Assembly: GCA_024692385.1 (NCBI GenBank)
Contig: JAILMS010000049.1
Coordinates: 1 to 44,225 of the forward strand
Length of the DNA: 44,225 bases
Source of the DNA: Prevotella sp.
Lineage (GTDB): Bacteria; Bacteroidota; Bacteroidia; Bacteroidales; Bacteroidaceae
Direction of reading: 5' to 3'
Position numbers and translations under genes: made by a program. How positions within the stretch are numbered: the first letter of the stretch is position 1; every line of letters begins with the position of its first letter. The notes below the pieces were generated by a model. The model was not told the origin of the DNA and did no database searches. It was given only the letters and a program-made list of their open reading frames with translations. Positions 7,501 through 15,872 of the stretch are shown here, in pieces.

Positions 7501-9147
7501 ACCTATTATAATGAAGGTGAGGGCTCGCTGGATGCTACGCTGCAATTGGAACACCTGCCACTGAATATTGTCAATGGTTTCGTGCCTGACCAGATTTGTG
7601 GATTGCAGGGTTATGGTGAAGGCACATTGACAATCCAGGGTGCTCTGTCGCGACCGGAGGTGAATGGTGAGGTATATCTCTCTAATTCTTACTTAGAGAG
7701 TGTTCCCTATGGTGTCAAGCTCCGCTTCGACGACGACCCCGTGCGCATTCAGCACTCTAACCTGTTGTTTGAGAACTTTACCGTCTATGCCCATAATGAC
7801 AACCCGCTGAACGTACAGGGTAATGTCAACTTCAGTAATCTTGAGAATATTCTGGTTAATCTGCGCATGCAGGCCAATAACTTCCAAATTATCGGTACCA
7901 AGGAGCACGCCAAGAGTGTGGCCTATGGAAAGGCATTCGTCAACGTCTTTGCCATGGTAAACGGTCCGCTCGAGAACCTTAACATGCGTGGTCGTCTGGA
8001 TGTGCTCGGAACGACTGACCTGGGCTATATCCTGCGTGATACACCTATTACTACTGATAACCAGTTGAACGATTTGGTGAAGTTTACGGACTTCAGCGAT
8101 ACGACACAGATTGCGGTATCTCGTCCGCCGATTACTGGTTTCCGCATGGATATGACGCTGAACGTATCGAAAGGTGCTCACATCATGGCCTACATGAATG
8201 CTGACCACTCCAACTATATCGACCTCATGGGTGGCGGTACGCTGCGTATGCTGTACAGTCCTGCTGATAACCTGCAGCTGACGGGTCGCTATACGCTGTC
8301 AAACGGTGAGATGAAGTATGCACTGCCTATCATCCCGCTGAAGACCTTCCATATTCAGGATGGCTCATACATTGAATTTACGGGTGACCCGATGAACCCA
8401 ACATTGAATATCGCTGCTGTGGAGCGTACCAAGGCTACTGTAACAGGTACTAATGGCGTTGGACGCTCGGTAGTCTTTGACTGTGGTGTTAATATCACTC
8501 GCACACTTAGCGATATGGGTCTTGAGTTTACCCTCGATGCCCCTGAGGATATGCAGTTGCATGGTGAGCTGCAGACGATGGGAATAGAGCAGCGCGGCAA
8601 GCTGGCGGTGACCATGCTGACCACAGGTATGTATCTGGCTGATGGTAATACGAAACCGTTCTCTATGAACTCGGCGCTCAGCTCGTTCCTTAGCTCAGAA
8701 ATCAGTAACCTGACAGGTAATGCCCTGCGTACGCTCGACTTGTCATTCGGTATGGATAATAGTACCGATGCTACAGGACAGACACATACTGACTACTCGT
8801 TCAAGTTTGCTAAGCGCTTCCTGAACAACCGTCTGAAGCTGGCTGTTGGTGGTAAGGTGACAACAGGTGAGGAGATGCCTGGCGGAAAGAATAACTCGTT
8901 CTTCGACAATGTCTCGTTAGAGTACCGCTTGGACGATACCGCCAATAAGTACCTCAACCTCTTCTTCGAGAATAACTCCTACGACTGGCTTGACGGCTAT
9001 ACTCAAAAGTATGGTGGCGGATTCATCTGGCGCCGTACGCTGCAGAACTTCACTGATATCTTCCGTTTCAAGGATGACAGCAACACCTTGTCGCTACCTC
9101 CTGTACGTACTGACTCCATAAAGACAACACGCAATGACAAGAAATAA
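4531..9147 (+). CDS. tamB: TamB-like translocation and assembly module protein (AsmA-like)
   Basis: 1538 residues, within the usual range for TamB. One N-terminal membrane anchor (about residues 4-28) is followed by a long repetitive beta-rich body typical of the AsmA/TamB superfamily, which forms a hydrophobic groove across the periplasm. The last 400 or so residues (from about 1150) read like the conserved TamB C-terminal domain: NLNMRGRLDVLG, IDLMGGGTLRM, GRYTLSNGEMKY, then a run ending in FSFGMDN-like and barrel-like strands. The gene overlaps tamL by 14 bp, and a BamA-type partner immediately downstream supports the call. The expected role is outer-membrane protein or lipid transport to the outer membrane. 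Confidence 0.88.
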   Translation: MKKIFWWILIILLSPVLLFVVLTVLLYLPPVQKWAVDKVTAIASEKTGMDISIDHVNLSFPLDLAIDEFRVLQKPDTIADVERMVVDVQFWPLLDSKVVINELEVTNTRLNTLDMVAAAKVKGHFSRLFMASKGIDLDKQTVELNGSRLEDAFFDIQMADSIPEDTTTSEPTLWKIYIDSITVDRSDIVFHMPGDTMSVNAHMGSLTAREALIDLGSQTYTVGSVDWLHGAVKYDQNFQPQIEGLDYNHIDLSDITVGIDSIYYHDPTMRLHLRQVALKEKSGLEVSHLSGPVVMEDGAIKLPKFRLSTPYSDIDVELDMPLSLMEPVDPGKMRLKMNASLGKQDLMPFMAELPAAMRQRWPEYPLNVSGLLKGNMQHMDFHDLEVSLPTAFHATATGFAANLDDPQRLRADVQFTANTQNLGFVMAMMPRDMQRNYRIPPLSAQGRVKADGQQYFADITAREGRGTVKAKGSFNAAAMRYDADIKVRDMNVHHFMPHDSIYTVSADIVAKGQGTDFFSPRTTLVADAKIHHVGYGKLNIDNITAHALVGNGKAHATLVSRNPLLKGAVNFDALLSTTRFDGTLSTDFQTLDLYEMGVVEKPLTIGMCGHFDINSDLKLTHHATGLINDISISDSSHVYRPSAIDLLLNTTPDTTYMRTQSGDFIVKLDASGNYEQLLNKFIILADSAMAQLDRKTIDQPALRRLLPTMRMTVESKRENPVVTFLKASADIDFKDMLFDLSTSAAEGVNGRGFINSLMVSDIRIDTINFSLTQRQERLAFGGQIRNNKKNPQFVFNALFDGIIQERGATLGVRYYDADNKLGARVGAQAEVVDSGLSLHLVPARPTLGYKEFAVNKDNFLFLGASGKVKAKVDLRADDGMGIRLYSEDTDPDALQDLTLSLHQFNLEEITSVIPYAPRMSGMLNGDYHVVQDASGQFSVAGDMGVRNMTYERCPIGNISTEMVYLQKENDAHAVEARLMMDGDEIGLLQGTYYNEGEGSLDATLQLEHLPLNIVNGFVPDQICGLQGYGEGTLTIQGALSRPEVNGEVYLSNSYLESVPYGVKLRFDDDPVRIQHSNLLFENFTVYAHNDNPLNVQGNVNFSNLENILVNLRMQANNFQIIGTKEHAKSVAYGKAFVNVFAMVNGPLENLNMRGRLDVLGTTDLGYILRDTPITTDNQLNDLVKFTDFSDTTQIAVSRPPITGFRMDMTLNVSKGAHIMAYMNADHSNYIDLMGGGTLRMLYSPADNLQLTGRYTLSNGEMKYALPIIPLKTFHIQDGSYIEFTGDPMNPTLNIAAVERTKATVTGTNGVGRSVVFDCGVNITRTLSDMGLEFTLDAPEDMQLHGELQTMGIEQRGKLAVTMLTTGMYLADGNTKPFSMNSALSSFLSSEISNLTGNALRTLDLSFGMDNSTDATGQTHTDYSFKFAKRFLNNRLKLAVGGKVTTGEEMPGGKNNSFFDNVSLEYRLDDTANKYLNLFFENNSYDWLDGYTQKYGGGFIWRRTLQNFTDIFRFKDDSNTLSLPPVRTDSIKTTRNDKK

Positions 9148-11488
9148 GATAACCTCATACATCTTACAGATAGCCTCTTGCCTCTTCATCGTCTCCTGTT
9201 CGATGACCAAGGATATTCCTGAGGGTGATCAGCTCTTTATTGGACTGAAAACCATTCAGTGGGTTGATGCTGAGCAGTCGGATAATCTCATAGAGACGCA
9301 AGAGGAATTGGAGGCAGCTCTTGCTACGGCTCCTAACGGTTCCTTGTTTGGCAGTAGTTACTATCGTCTGCCTTTCTCGTTTGGTGTCAGCGTGTGGAAC
9401 AAATATGCCGAGAAGGATACTCCTTTCGCTAACTGGATGACTAAGACCTTTGGCCGTCAGCCTGTATTGATGTCGTGGGTTAATCCTGAACTGCGTGCCT
9501 CTGTGGCGCAGAACGTGTTGCACAATCATGGCTACTTCCATGGTAGGGTAGAGCATGAGACCATACAGCAGAAGAATCCCAAGACTGCCAAGATACATTA
9601 TACTGTTACGCCAGGACGACTGTATATGCTTGATAGCGTAGGCTATTTTGACTTCCCTCGCCATGCGGACAGTCTGATACATTCCACTTTGGATGAGGCA
9701 CAAATCCATCGTAACGATCCTTTTGTCGTGTCGAAACTTGATGCCGAGCGCCAACGTATCAGTACCTTGCTGCGTAACAACGGCTACTATTATTATCAGC
9801 CTGCCTATGCCTCTTATTTGGCAGACACCTTTGCGGTAGATGGCAAGGCACAGCTGCAGTTCCGTCTGGCCAAGGACGTGCCAGCTGCCGCAACACATCC
9901 TTGGTATATCGGACGCATCACGGTAAATATGAAAAAGTCGTTCATGGAACAGCCTACAGACTCCTTCAAGAGCCGCTTCCTGACGATTCGCTATTCTGAT
10001 AAGAAACCACCCGTACGTCCTCGTGTGCTCTTGGCTGATATGAAGCTGCGCCCACGTCAGCAGTATAGCTATTCGGATTATCTGGAGTCTTCCAGTAAGA
10101 TTAACGCTATGGGACTGTTCTCTATGACAGAGTTCCAGTTTACACCGCGTGACACCACTGCTGCCTGCGACACACTCGACCTGACGCTTAATTGCACTTT
10201 CGATAAACCATGGGACTTCTACATCGAGACGAATTTCAATGCCCGCACTATCGGTCGTATGGGACCAGAGTTGAAGATGGGTGTTACGCGTCGTAACGCC
10301 TTCCGTGGCGGTGAAAAGATAGATGTCAATGTTCATGGCTCATACGAGTGGGCAACCAATAACGGCTCGTCCATGAATAACTATGAATATGGTGCCGATG
10401 CCTCTGTGGAGTTTCCACGTATTATCGCACCTTTCGTAAATAAGTTCCAAAGAGTACGTCGCGGAAAGGATGGTAAGCCACGCCGTCGCTTGTTCTATAG
10501 TACACCGTCGACGCTGGCTAAGGCCTCTACTAATGTCATATATCGCCCGGGTTACTATAAGATGCATGTCGTCTCTGGTGAGTGGACTTACCGTTGGCAG
10601 ACATCTGAGAAGAGTCGCCATGAGTTATCACCACTTACTGTGAAGTATCAGTTTATGAATAGTCGCACCGCAGATTTTGATGCCGTTATCGACCAAAATC
10701 CCTATCTGTGGGCTACCATGCAGGACTACTTTATCCCTGAGATGCGCTATAGCTATACTTATACCTCACCGAAGCGCTCGCTGCATCCGGCACGTTTGGA
10801 GGTTACCGTTGCTGAGGCGGGTAATGGCGTGGCACTCTATGATGTCGCTACTGGTAAGTCGTGGAACGATAAGGGTAAGACGATGTTTAAGAACCCCTAT
10901 TCACAGTTCTTGAAACTGGAGACCGACTATACTAAGACGCTGACACTTGACAATCACTCAAAGATAGTGGGTCACGTCAATGCAGGTATTATCTACTCAT
11001 ACGGCAATAGTGACTGGGTACCTAATAGTGAACTGTTCTATGTGGGTGGCGCTAACAGCATCCGTGCTTTCTCTGTGCGTGGTGTTGGTCCAGGTTCCTT
11101 CCCTGGTATTGATGATAAGGCCTACTCTTATCTCATGCAGAATGGTGACATTAAGTTTGTTGCCAATGTTGAATACCGTCGTCAGCTGTTTGGCTCCCTC
11201 TATGGTGCCGTATTCCTTGATGCCGGTAACGTATGGACGGTACGCGACCAATATGGTGACGATCCACAGTTTAAGGGTACCAGTCAGTTTAAGTTGAAGG
11301 ATGCTCTAAGCCAGATGGCTGTAGGTACTGGCCTTGGCATTCGATATGACATGGACTTCCTCGTGTTGCGCCTCGACTGGGGTGTAGCGCTTCATCTGCC
11401 TTATGAAACGGAGAAGTCTGGATTCTATAATGTTCCGCATTTCAAAGGTAGCCATACGCTTCACTTTGCTATTGGTTATCCCTTCTAA
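9134..11488 (+). CDS. tamL: TamL: lipoprotein of the BamA/TamA outer-membrane barrel family
   Basis: 784 residues. A lipoprotein signal peptide ends at Cys22 (FIVSC-SMTKDIPEGDQL); the 'IPEG..L' opening is typical of Bacteroidetes TamL. The N-terminal half carries POTRA-like segments (for example YTVTPGRLYMLDSVGYF). The C-terminal half is a 16-strand-type barrel with the Omp85 signature region 'FYVGGANSIRAFSVRGVGPGS' reduced to its key residues G-G-A-N-S-I-R-A-F, and the protein ends in Phe. It starts within the end of tamB, giving translational coupling. Lipidation is a known feature of this Bacteroidetes branch, unlike proteobacterial TamA. Confidence 0.88.
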   Translation: MTRNKITSYILQIASCLFIVSCSMTKDIPEGDQLFIGLKTIQWVDAEQSDNLIETQEELEAALATAPNGSLFGSSYYRLPFSFGVSVWNKYAEKDTPFANWMTKTFGRQPVLMSWVNPELRASVAQNVLHNHGYFHGRVEHETIQQKNPKTAKIHYTVTPGRLYMLDSVGYFDFPRHADSLIHSTLDEAQIHRNDPFVVSKLDAERQRISTLLRNNGYYYYQPAYASYLADTFAVDGKAQLQFRLAKDVPAAATHPWYIGRITVNMKKSFMEQPTDSFKSRFLTIRYSDKKPPVRPRVLLADMKLRPRQQYSYSDYLESSSKINAMGLFSMTEFQFTPRDTTAACDTLDLTLNCTFDKPWDFYIETNFNARTIGRMGPELKMGVTRRNAFRGGEKIDVNVHGSYEWATNNGSSMNNYEYGADASVEFPRIIAPFVNKFQRVRRGKDGKPRRRLFYSTPSTLAKASTNVIYRPGYYKMHVVSGEWTYRWQTSEKSRHELSPLTVKYQFMNSRTADFDAVIDQNPYLWATMQDYFIPEMRYSYTYTSPKRSLHPARLEVTVAEAGNGVALYDVATGKSWNDKGKTMFKNPYSQFLKLETDYTKTLTLDNHSKIVGHVNAGIIYSYGNSDWVPNSELFYVGGANSIRAFSVRGVGPGSFPGIDDKAYSYLMQNGDIKFVANVEYRRQLFGSLYGAVFLDAGNVWTVRDQYGDDPQFKGTSQFKLKDALSQMAVGTGLGIRYDMDFLVLRLDWGVALHLPYETEKSGFYNVPHFKGSHTLHFAIGYPF

Positions 11489-11529
11489 TGATATAACAAT
11501 AAATGATTCATATAAAAATAATATAGATT

Positions 11530-12783
11530 ATGGAAAGAACATGGAGATGGTTTGGCAAGAAGGATAAGATAACACTTGCCCAGCTGAGACAAATTGGTGT
11601 TGAGGGTATCGTTACCGCTCTGCACGACGTACCTCTGGGTGAGGTATGGACACGAGAGAAGATTCGTGACTTGCGCGAGTATATTGAGAGTTATGGCATG
11701 CGTTGGAGCGTGGTAGAGTCACTGCCCGTTGTTGAGACGATTAAATATGGCGGTCCTGACCGCGACCACCAGATAGAGGTTTATAAGGAGTCACTGCGTA
11801 ACCTCTCAGCAGAGGGTATTCACTGCATCTGCTATAACTTTATGCCTGTGCTCGATTGGGCTCGTACTGACTTGTTCCACGATAACCCCAATGGTGCCAC
11901 GAACCTTTATTTCAACTATGCGGAGTTTGCTTACTTCGACATCTATATCTTGAAGCGTCCAGGTGCTCGCGAGGAATGGGAGAAGTTCAAATTCCCTGAG
12001 GGATGGGGTGAAGGTCGTAGTGTTATCGCTGAATGCGACGCACTGGCCAAGACAATGACTCCCGAGAAGGATCATAAACTGGTAGAAACCATCGTTATCA
12101 AGACACAGGGCTTTGTGAGTGGTAACTTCAGTGAGAACGATGAGGCTCCTATCCAGAAGTTCCGCGAATTCCTTGACCTGTATAAGGGTATCGACAAGGC
12201 TCAGTTGCGCGAGAATATGAAGTACTTCCTCGAGGCTATCATGCCTGTTTGTGAGGAGTGCAATATGAATATGTGTGTTCACCCTGATGATCCCCCCATT
12301 GAGATTCTCGGTCTGCCTCGTATCGTCCGTACTGAGGAGGATATCCAGTGGTTCCTCAATGCAGTACCTAATAAGCATAATGGCCTGACGTTCTGTGCCG
12401 GTTCATTGTCTGCTGGCGCTTACAATAATGTTGTTGAGTTGGCAAAGAAGTTTGCTTCTCGCACTCACTTCGTGCATCTGCGCTCATGCCATATCTTCCC
12501 CAATGGCGACTTCACTGAGGCCAGCCACTTAGGTGGTCGTGCTGACCTCATCGAGCTGTGCCGTATCTTCGAGAAGGAGAACCCACAGTTGCCGATGCGC
12601 GTGGATCATGGTATGACGTTTACTGATGAGCCCGGCGGTATTATGGATGAGTCAAGTCACGGACATAATGCAGGCTATACGCTCCTTGGTCGTATGTTTG
12701 CTCTTGGTCAGGTGCAGGGAATCCTTGCCACTGTTGACCGTGAGCTTGGCATAGAATACAAACAACCCGGATTCTTTGATTAA
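11530..12783 (+). CDS. uxuA: Mannonate dehydratase
   Basis: 417 residues. UxuA converts D-mannonate to 2-keto-3-deoxygluconate in glucuronate catabolism. The N terminus (TWRWFGKKDKITLAQLRQIGVEG, shortened here to its family hallmark RWFG...Q-I-G-V) and the metal-binding blocks are clear: NMCVHPDDPP, TFCAGSLSAG, HLRSCH, and MRVDHG near the end. These supply the His, Cys and Asp ligands of the xylose-isomerase-like TIM barrel. It lies 41 bp after tamL. No other glucuronate genes (uxaC, uxuB, kduK) are in the window, so it is isolated from its usual partners. Confidence 0.93.
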   Translation: MERTWRWFGKKDKITLAQLRQIGVEGIVTALHDVPLGEVWTREKIRDLREYIESYGMRWSVVESLPVVETIKYGGPDRDHQIEVYKESLRNLSAEGIHCICYNFMPVLDWARTDLFHDNPNGATNLYFNYAEFAYFDIYILKRPGAREEWEKFKFPEGWGEGRSVIAECDALAKTMTPEKDHKLVETIVIKTQGFVSGNFSENDEAPIQKFREFLDLYKGIDKAQLRENMKYFLEAIMPVCEECNMNMCVHPDDPPIEILGLPRIVRTEEDIQWFLNAVPNKHNGLTFCAGSLSAGAYNNVVELAKKFASRTHFVHLRSCHIFPNGDFTEASHLGGRADLIELCRIFEKENPQLPMRVDHGMTFTDEPGGIMDESSHGHNAGYTLLGRMFALGQVQGILATVDRELGIEYKQPGFFD

Positions 12784-12834
12784 AAAATCAGAGTGTGGTG
12801 TTGTTAACTATAGATTAATATAACGATATAGATT

Positions 12835-13761
12835 GTGGAAGTAGCGAATGACAGATGGGGCATCCTCTATTGCCCCAAAGGACGCGGCAGTAAAATGCGC
12901 GAGAAGATACAGCGCGTGCTGGATGAGCGCAAGGTGCAGTACGACTTTGTGCAGAGTGAGTCAACAGATAGCGTAGAGCGTCTGATGACCATGTTGATAC
13001 GTAATGGTTATAAGACCATTATTATTATGGGTGGCGACTCTGCACTGAACGATGCCGTCAACTGCTTGATGTCTGAGGAGAAGCAGGTACGCGAAAGCAT
13101 TGCTTTAGGTGTCATTCCCAATGGAATGATGAATGACTTTGCGCGCTACTGGGGCTTCGACGATGACGAGATGGAGCAGACGGTGGACTGGTTGATAAAA
13201 CACCGAGTTCGTCGCATTGATCTGGGCTGTGTGCGCTATACTAACAAAAAGAATGAGCGTTGTCATCGTTACTTCCTCAACTGTGTCAATATCGGGTTAA
13301 TTGCTGACGTAATGAATCTGCGCCGTCAGACACGCTCACTGTTGGGCTCTCGCACACTCTCGTTCATCGTGTCGATTTTCCTCATGGTTTTCCACCGCAT
13401 GGATTATAGAATGCGTGTTAAGCTGAACAGTGAGGTGGTAGACCGTAAGATAATGACGATGTGTGTGGGTAGCGGTCCTGGCTATGGCCAGACTCCTAAT
13501 GCGGTACCCTATAACGGCATGCTTGACGTGTCGATGGTGTATCATACGGAGATGATGCAACTGATTGCTGGTCTGTGGCTGTTGATATCTGGACGTTTCC
13601 TGAACCATCGAAGTGTGCATCCATACCGTACTCGTGAGATTGTTGTCGAGGAAGCTCCTCACGCATTGGTGGGAGTTGACGGTCGACTGATAGGTACTCC
13701 CGTGGGAGCCTATCGCATCACCGTAGAACAGGAAGTCATCAATTTCCTGATACCCGACTAA
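12835..13761 (+). CDS. Diacylglycerol/lipid kinase-like protein with altered catalytic motifs
   Basis: 308 residues, starting at GTG; an in-frame TAG lies two codons upstream, and a later start would remove the first strand of the fold (WGILYCPKGRGSK). The fold follows the DAGK catalytic family, which phosphorylates diacylglycerol or related lipids with ATP. However, three key motifs differ: GGDGT is GGDSA (position about 63), NGTGNDFAR is NGMMNDFAR, and the DGE carrying the proposed catalytic Glu is DGR (VGVDGRLIG). The C-terminal part (NGMLDVSMV, then the VDG segment) is otherwise intact. It may be a pseudokinase or have changed substrate or chemistry. It is cotranscribed or nearly so with uxuA. 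Confidence 0.8.
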   Translation: MEVANDRWGILYCPKGRGSKMREKIQRVLDERKVQYDFVQSESTDSVERLMTMLIRNGYKTIIIMGGDSALNDAVNCLMSEEKQVRESIALGVIPNGMMNDFARYWGFDDDEMEQTVDWLIKHRVRRIDLGCVRYTNKKNERCHRYFLNCVNIGLIADVMNLRRQTRSLLGSRTLSFIVSIFLMVFHRMDYRMRVKLNSEVVDRKIMTMCVGSGPGYGQTPNAVPYNGMLDVSMVYHTEMMQLIAGLWLLISGRFLNHRSVHPYRTREIVVEEAPHALVGVDGRLIGTPVGAYRITVEQEVINFLIPD

Positions 13762-13832
13762 CACTATCGTGTGGCGTTTTTCATCCTTTGGTTGCAAAAT
13801 TGCACGTTTTCACAAAAAAAGTGCAAAAATAT

Positions 13833-13863
13833 TTTGTAGTCACGATGAAATTGCGTACTTTTG
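13833..13863 (+). promoter_or_regulatory. Promoter of the glycogen operon
   Basis: TTTG (13833-13836), 19 bp, TACTTTTG (13856-13863), with the ATG 43 bp further on. Just upstream is a loose inverted repeat, TTGCAC (13800-13805) and GTGCAA (13821-13826), separated by 15 bp. Confidence 0.75.
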
Positions 13864-13906
13864 AAGGTGATTACTAATCTAAAACACTTATCTTAAAATA
13901 AGAACT

Positions 13907-15856
13907 ATGAGTTATTTACGATTCGAGAAAGCTGTAATGACCAATCTTGAGGAGTCACTCCATCGTGAATTGCTTCGAACAAACCGTTCTGGCGCCTACA
14001 GCGCGTCTACATTGGTAGACTGCAATACGCGCAAGTATCATGGTCTGCTCGTTGTTCCCGTACCTGAGCTTGACGATGAGAACCATGTGCTGCTGTCGTC
14101 GCTTGACTGTACGGTGATTCAGCATGGTGCCGAGTTCAACCTCGGTCTCCACAAGTATCAAGGCAACAATTTCAGCCCTAAAGGTCACAAATACATTCGC
14201 GAGTTTACTTGTGATGTTGTGCCCACCACCATTTACCGTGTTGGTGGCGTGTTATTAAAAAAAGAGGTGGTGTTCCACCACTATGAGGACCGAATCCTCA
14301 TTCGTTATACCTTAGAGGATGCTCACTCAGCTACTACGCTGCGTTTCCGTCCTTTCCTTGCCTTCCGCTCAGTTCGTCAGTTTACTCATGAGAATTCAAC
14401 GGCAAGCCGTGAGTACCATGAGGTGGATAATGGTATCAAGACATGTATGTATGCCGGTTATCCCGACTTGTATATGCAGTTCTCGAAGAAGAACGAGTTT
14501 ATTTTCCAGCCAGACTGGTATCGCGGTGTAGAGTATCCTAAGGAGCAGGAGCGTGGCTATGCCTCAAACGAGGACCTCTATGTACCAGGCTACTTCGAGA
14601 TGAGCATTAAGAAGGGTGAGAGCATCATCTTCTCTGCCTCTACTTCGAGCATTAAGACCTCTGCGCTGAAGGAGTTGTTCCAGAAAGAGGTTGAGCAGCG
14701 TGTGCCTCGCGATAACTTCTATCATTGTTTGGTGACTGCCGCTCACCAGTTCCATAACCGCAAACCCAACGATGACCGCTACTTGTTGGCTGGTTATCCT
14801 TGGTTTAAGTGCCGTGCCCGTGATACGTTCATTGCACTGCCAGGCTTGACATTAGCCATCGGTGAGAAAGACTATTTTGAGTTGGTTATGAAGACCGCCG
14901 AGAAGGGATTGCGTGAATTTATGGCCGACAAGCCTTTGAGTGTCAAGATATATGAGATAGAACACCCCGATGTTCCGCTGTGGGCTGTCTGGGCTATCCA
15001 GCAGTATATCAAAGATGCTGGTCGCGAAGAAGGCTACAAGATGTATGGCAAGCTGCTGAAGGACATTGTGAAGTTCATCATGGATGGTGGTCATCCCAAT
15101 CTGCGTCTTGATGATAACGGACTTATTTATGCTGATGGTCGTGACAAGGCTATCACCTGGATGAACTCCACGGCTAATGGTCGCCCCGTCGTTCCACGCT
15201 CAGGATATATCGTAGAGTTCAATGCTCTTTGGTATAATGCCATCAAGTTCTGTGCTTCTCTTGAGGCAGAACTGGGCGATAAGAAGTTCGCTGCAAAGCT
15301 GGAGAAGCTTTCTGAGCTGTGCAGGAAGTCGTTTGTCGACACCTTTATGAATGAGTATGGCTATCTGCTCGACTATGTAGATGGTAATATGATGGATTGG
15401 AGCGTACGCCCGAACATGATATTCCCTATCGCATTTGACTATTCTCCATTGTCACAGGAGCAGAAGAAGAGTGTTCTCGATGTATGTACTCGTGAGTTGC
15501 TGACTCCTAAAGGACTGCGCTCTCTGTCGCCAAAGAGTGGTGGCTATAATCCTATGTATGTCGGACCACAGACACAGCGAGACTATGCTTATCATCAGGG
15601 AACGGCATGGCCTTGGTTGGGCGGCTTCTATATTGAGGCATGTCTGAAGCTCTATAAGCGTACCCGTCTGTCATTCCTCGAGCGCCACATGGTGGGCTAT
15701 GAAGAAGAGATGGACTATCATGCGTTGGGTACTATCAGTGAACTGTTCGATGGCAATCCGCCATTCTATGGACGTGGTGCTATGGCTTTTGCAATGAATG
15801 TGGCTGAGATTCTGCGCTCAGTGAAGTTGTTGCAGAAATATACATACCAAAAATAA
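13907..15856 (+). CDS. Glycogen debranching enzyme (amylo-alpha-1,6-glucosidase family)
   Basis: 649 residues, the normal size of the bacterial debranching enzymes. The N-terminal domain (about 15-240) begins with TNRSGAYSASTLVDCNTRKYHGLLV, of which the NTRKYHGLL block is the hallmark of the bacterial GDE N domain. The C-terminal (alpha/alpha)6 domain contains GYPWFKCRARDTFIALPGL, WMNSTANGRPVVPRSGY and AYHQGTAWPWLGG, each shortened here to a recognisable glucosidase block (RDTF; GxVxPRxG; HxGTxWPW). It would hydrolyse the alpha-1,6 branch points of stored glycogen. It is the first gene of a three-gene operon with a GT4 enzyme and a GH57 enzyme. Confidence 0.9.
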   Translation: MSYLRFEKAVMTNLEESLHRELLRTNRSGAYSASTLVDCNTRKYHGLLVVPVPELDDENHVLLSSLDCTVIQHGAEFNLGLHKYQGNNFSPKGHKYIREFTCDVVPTTIYRVGGVLLKKEVVFHHYEDRILIRYTLEDAHSATTLRFRPFLAFRSVRQFTHENSTASREYHEVDNGIKTCMYAGYPDLYMQFSKKNEFIFQPDWYRGVEYPKEQERGYASNEDLYVPGYFEMSIKKGESIIFSASTSSIKTSALKELFQKEVEQRVPRDNFYHCLVTAAHQFHNRKPNDDRYLLAGYPWFKCRARDTFIALPGLTLAIGEKDYFELVMKTAEKGLREFMADKPLSVKIYEIEHPDVPLWAVWAIQQYIKDAGREEGYKMYGKLLKDIVKFIMDGGHPNLRLDDNGLIYADGRDKAITWMNSTANGRPVVPRSGYIVEFNALWYNAIKFCASLEAELGDKKFAAKLEKLSELCRKSFVDTFMNEYGYLLDYVDGNMMDWSVRPNMIFPIAFDYSPLSQEQKKSVLDVCTRELLTPKGLRSLSPKSGGYNPMYVGPQTQRDYAYHQGTAWPWLGGFYIEACLKLYKRTRLSFLERHMVGYEEEMDYHALGTISELFDGNPPFYGRGAMAFAMNVAEILRSVKLLQKYTYQK

Positions 15857-15858
15857 AT

Positions 15859-15865
15859 AAGGAGG
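15859..15865 (+). promoter_or_regulatory. Strong Shine-Dalgarno before the glycosyltransferase
   Basis: AAGGAGG lies 7 bp before the ATG at 15873. Most genes in this window have no visible Shine-Dalgarno, as is usual in Bacteroidetes, so this match stands out and fixes the start. Confidence 0.65.
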
Positions 15866-15872
15866 AAACGCT

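Noticed and set aside
9164-10336. 390-residue open frame antisense to tamL
   Set aside because: It lies entirely within tamL on the opposite strand, has no recognisable domain, no promoter and a composition typical of a reverse-frame shadow. The same applies to the 312-residue antisense frame at 5086-6024.
13800-13826. TTGCAC-N15-GTGCAA as a second site for the TetR regulator
   Set aside because: Only six bases match and the spacing differs from the tetR palindrome. TTTGCA-like strings are common in Bacteroidetes promoters, so chance cannot be excluded.
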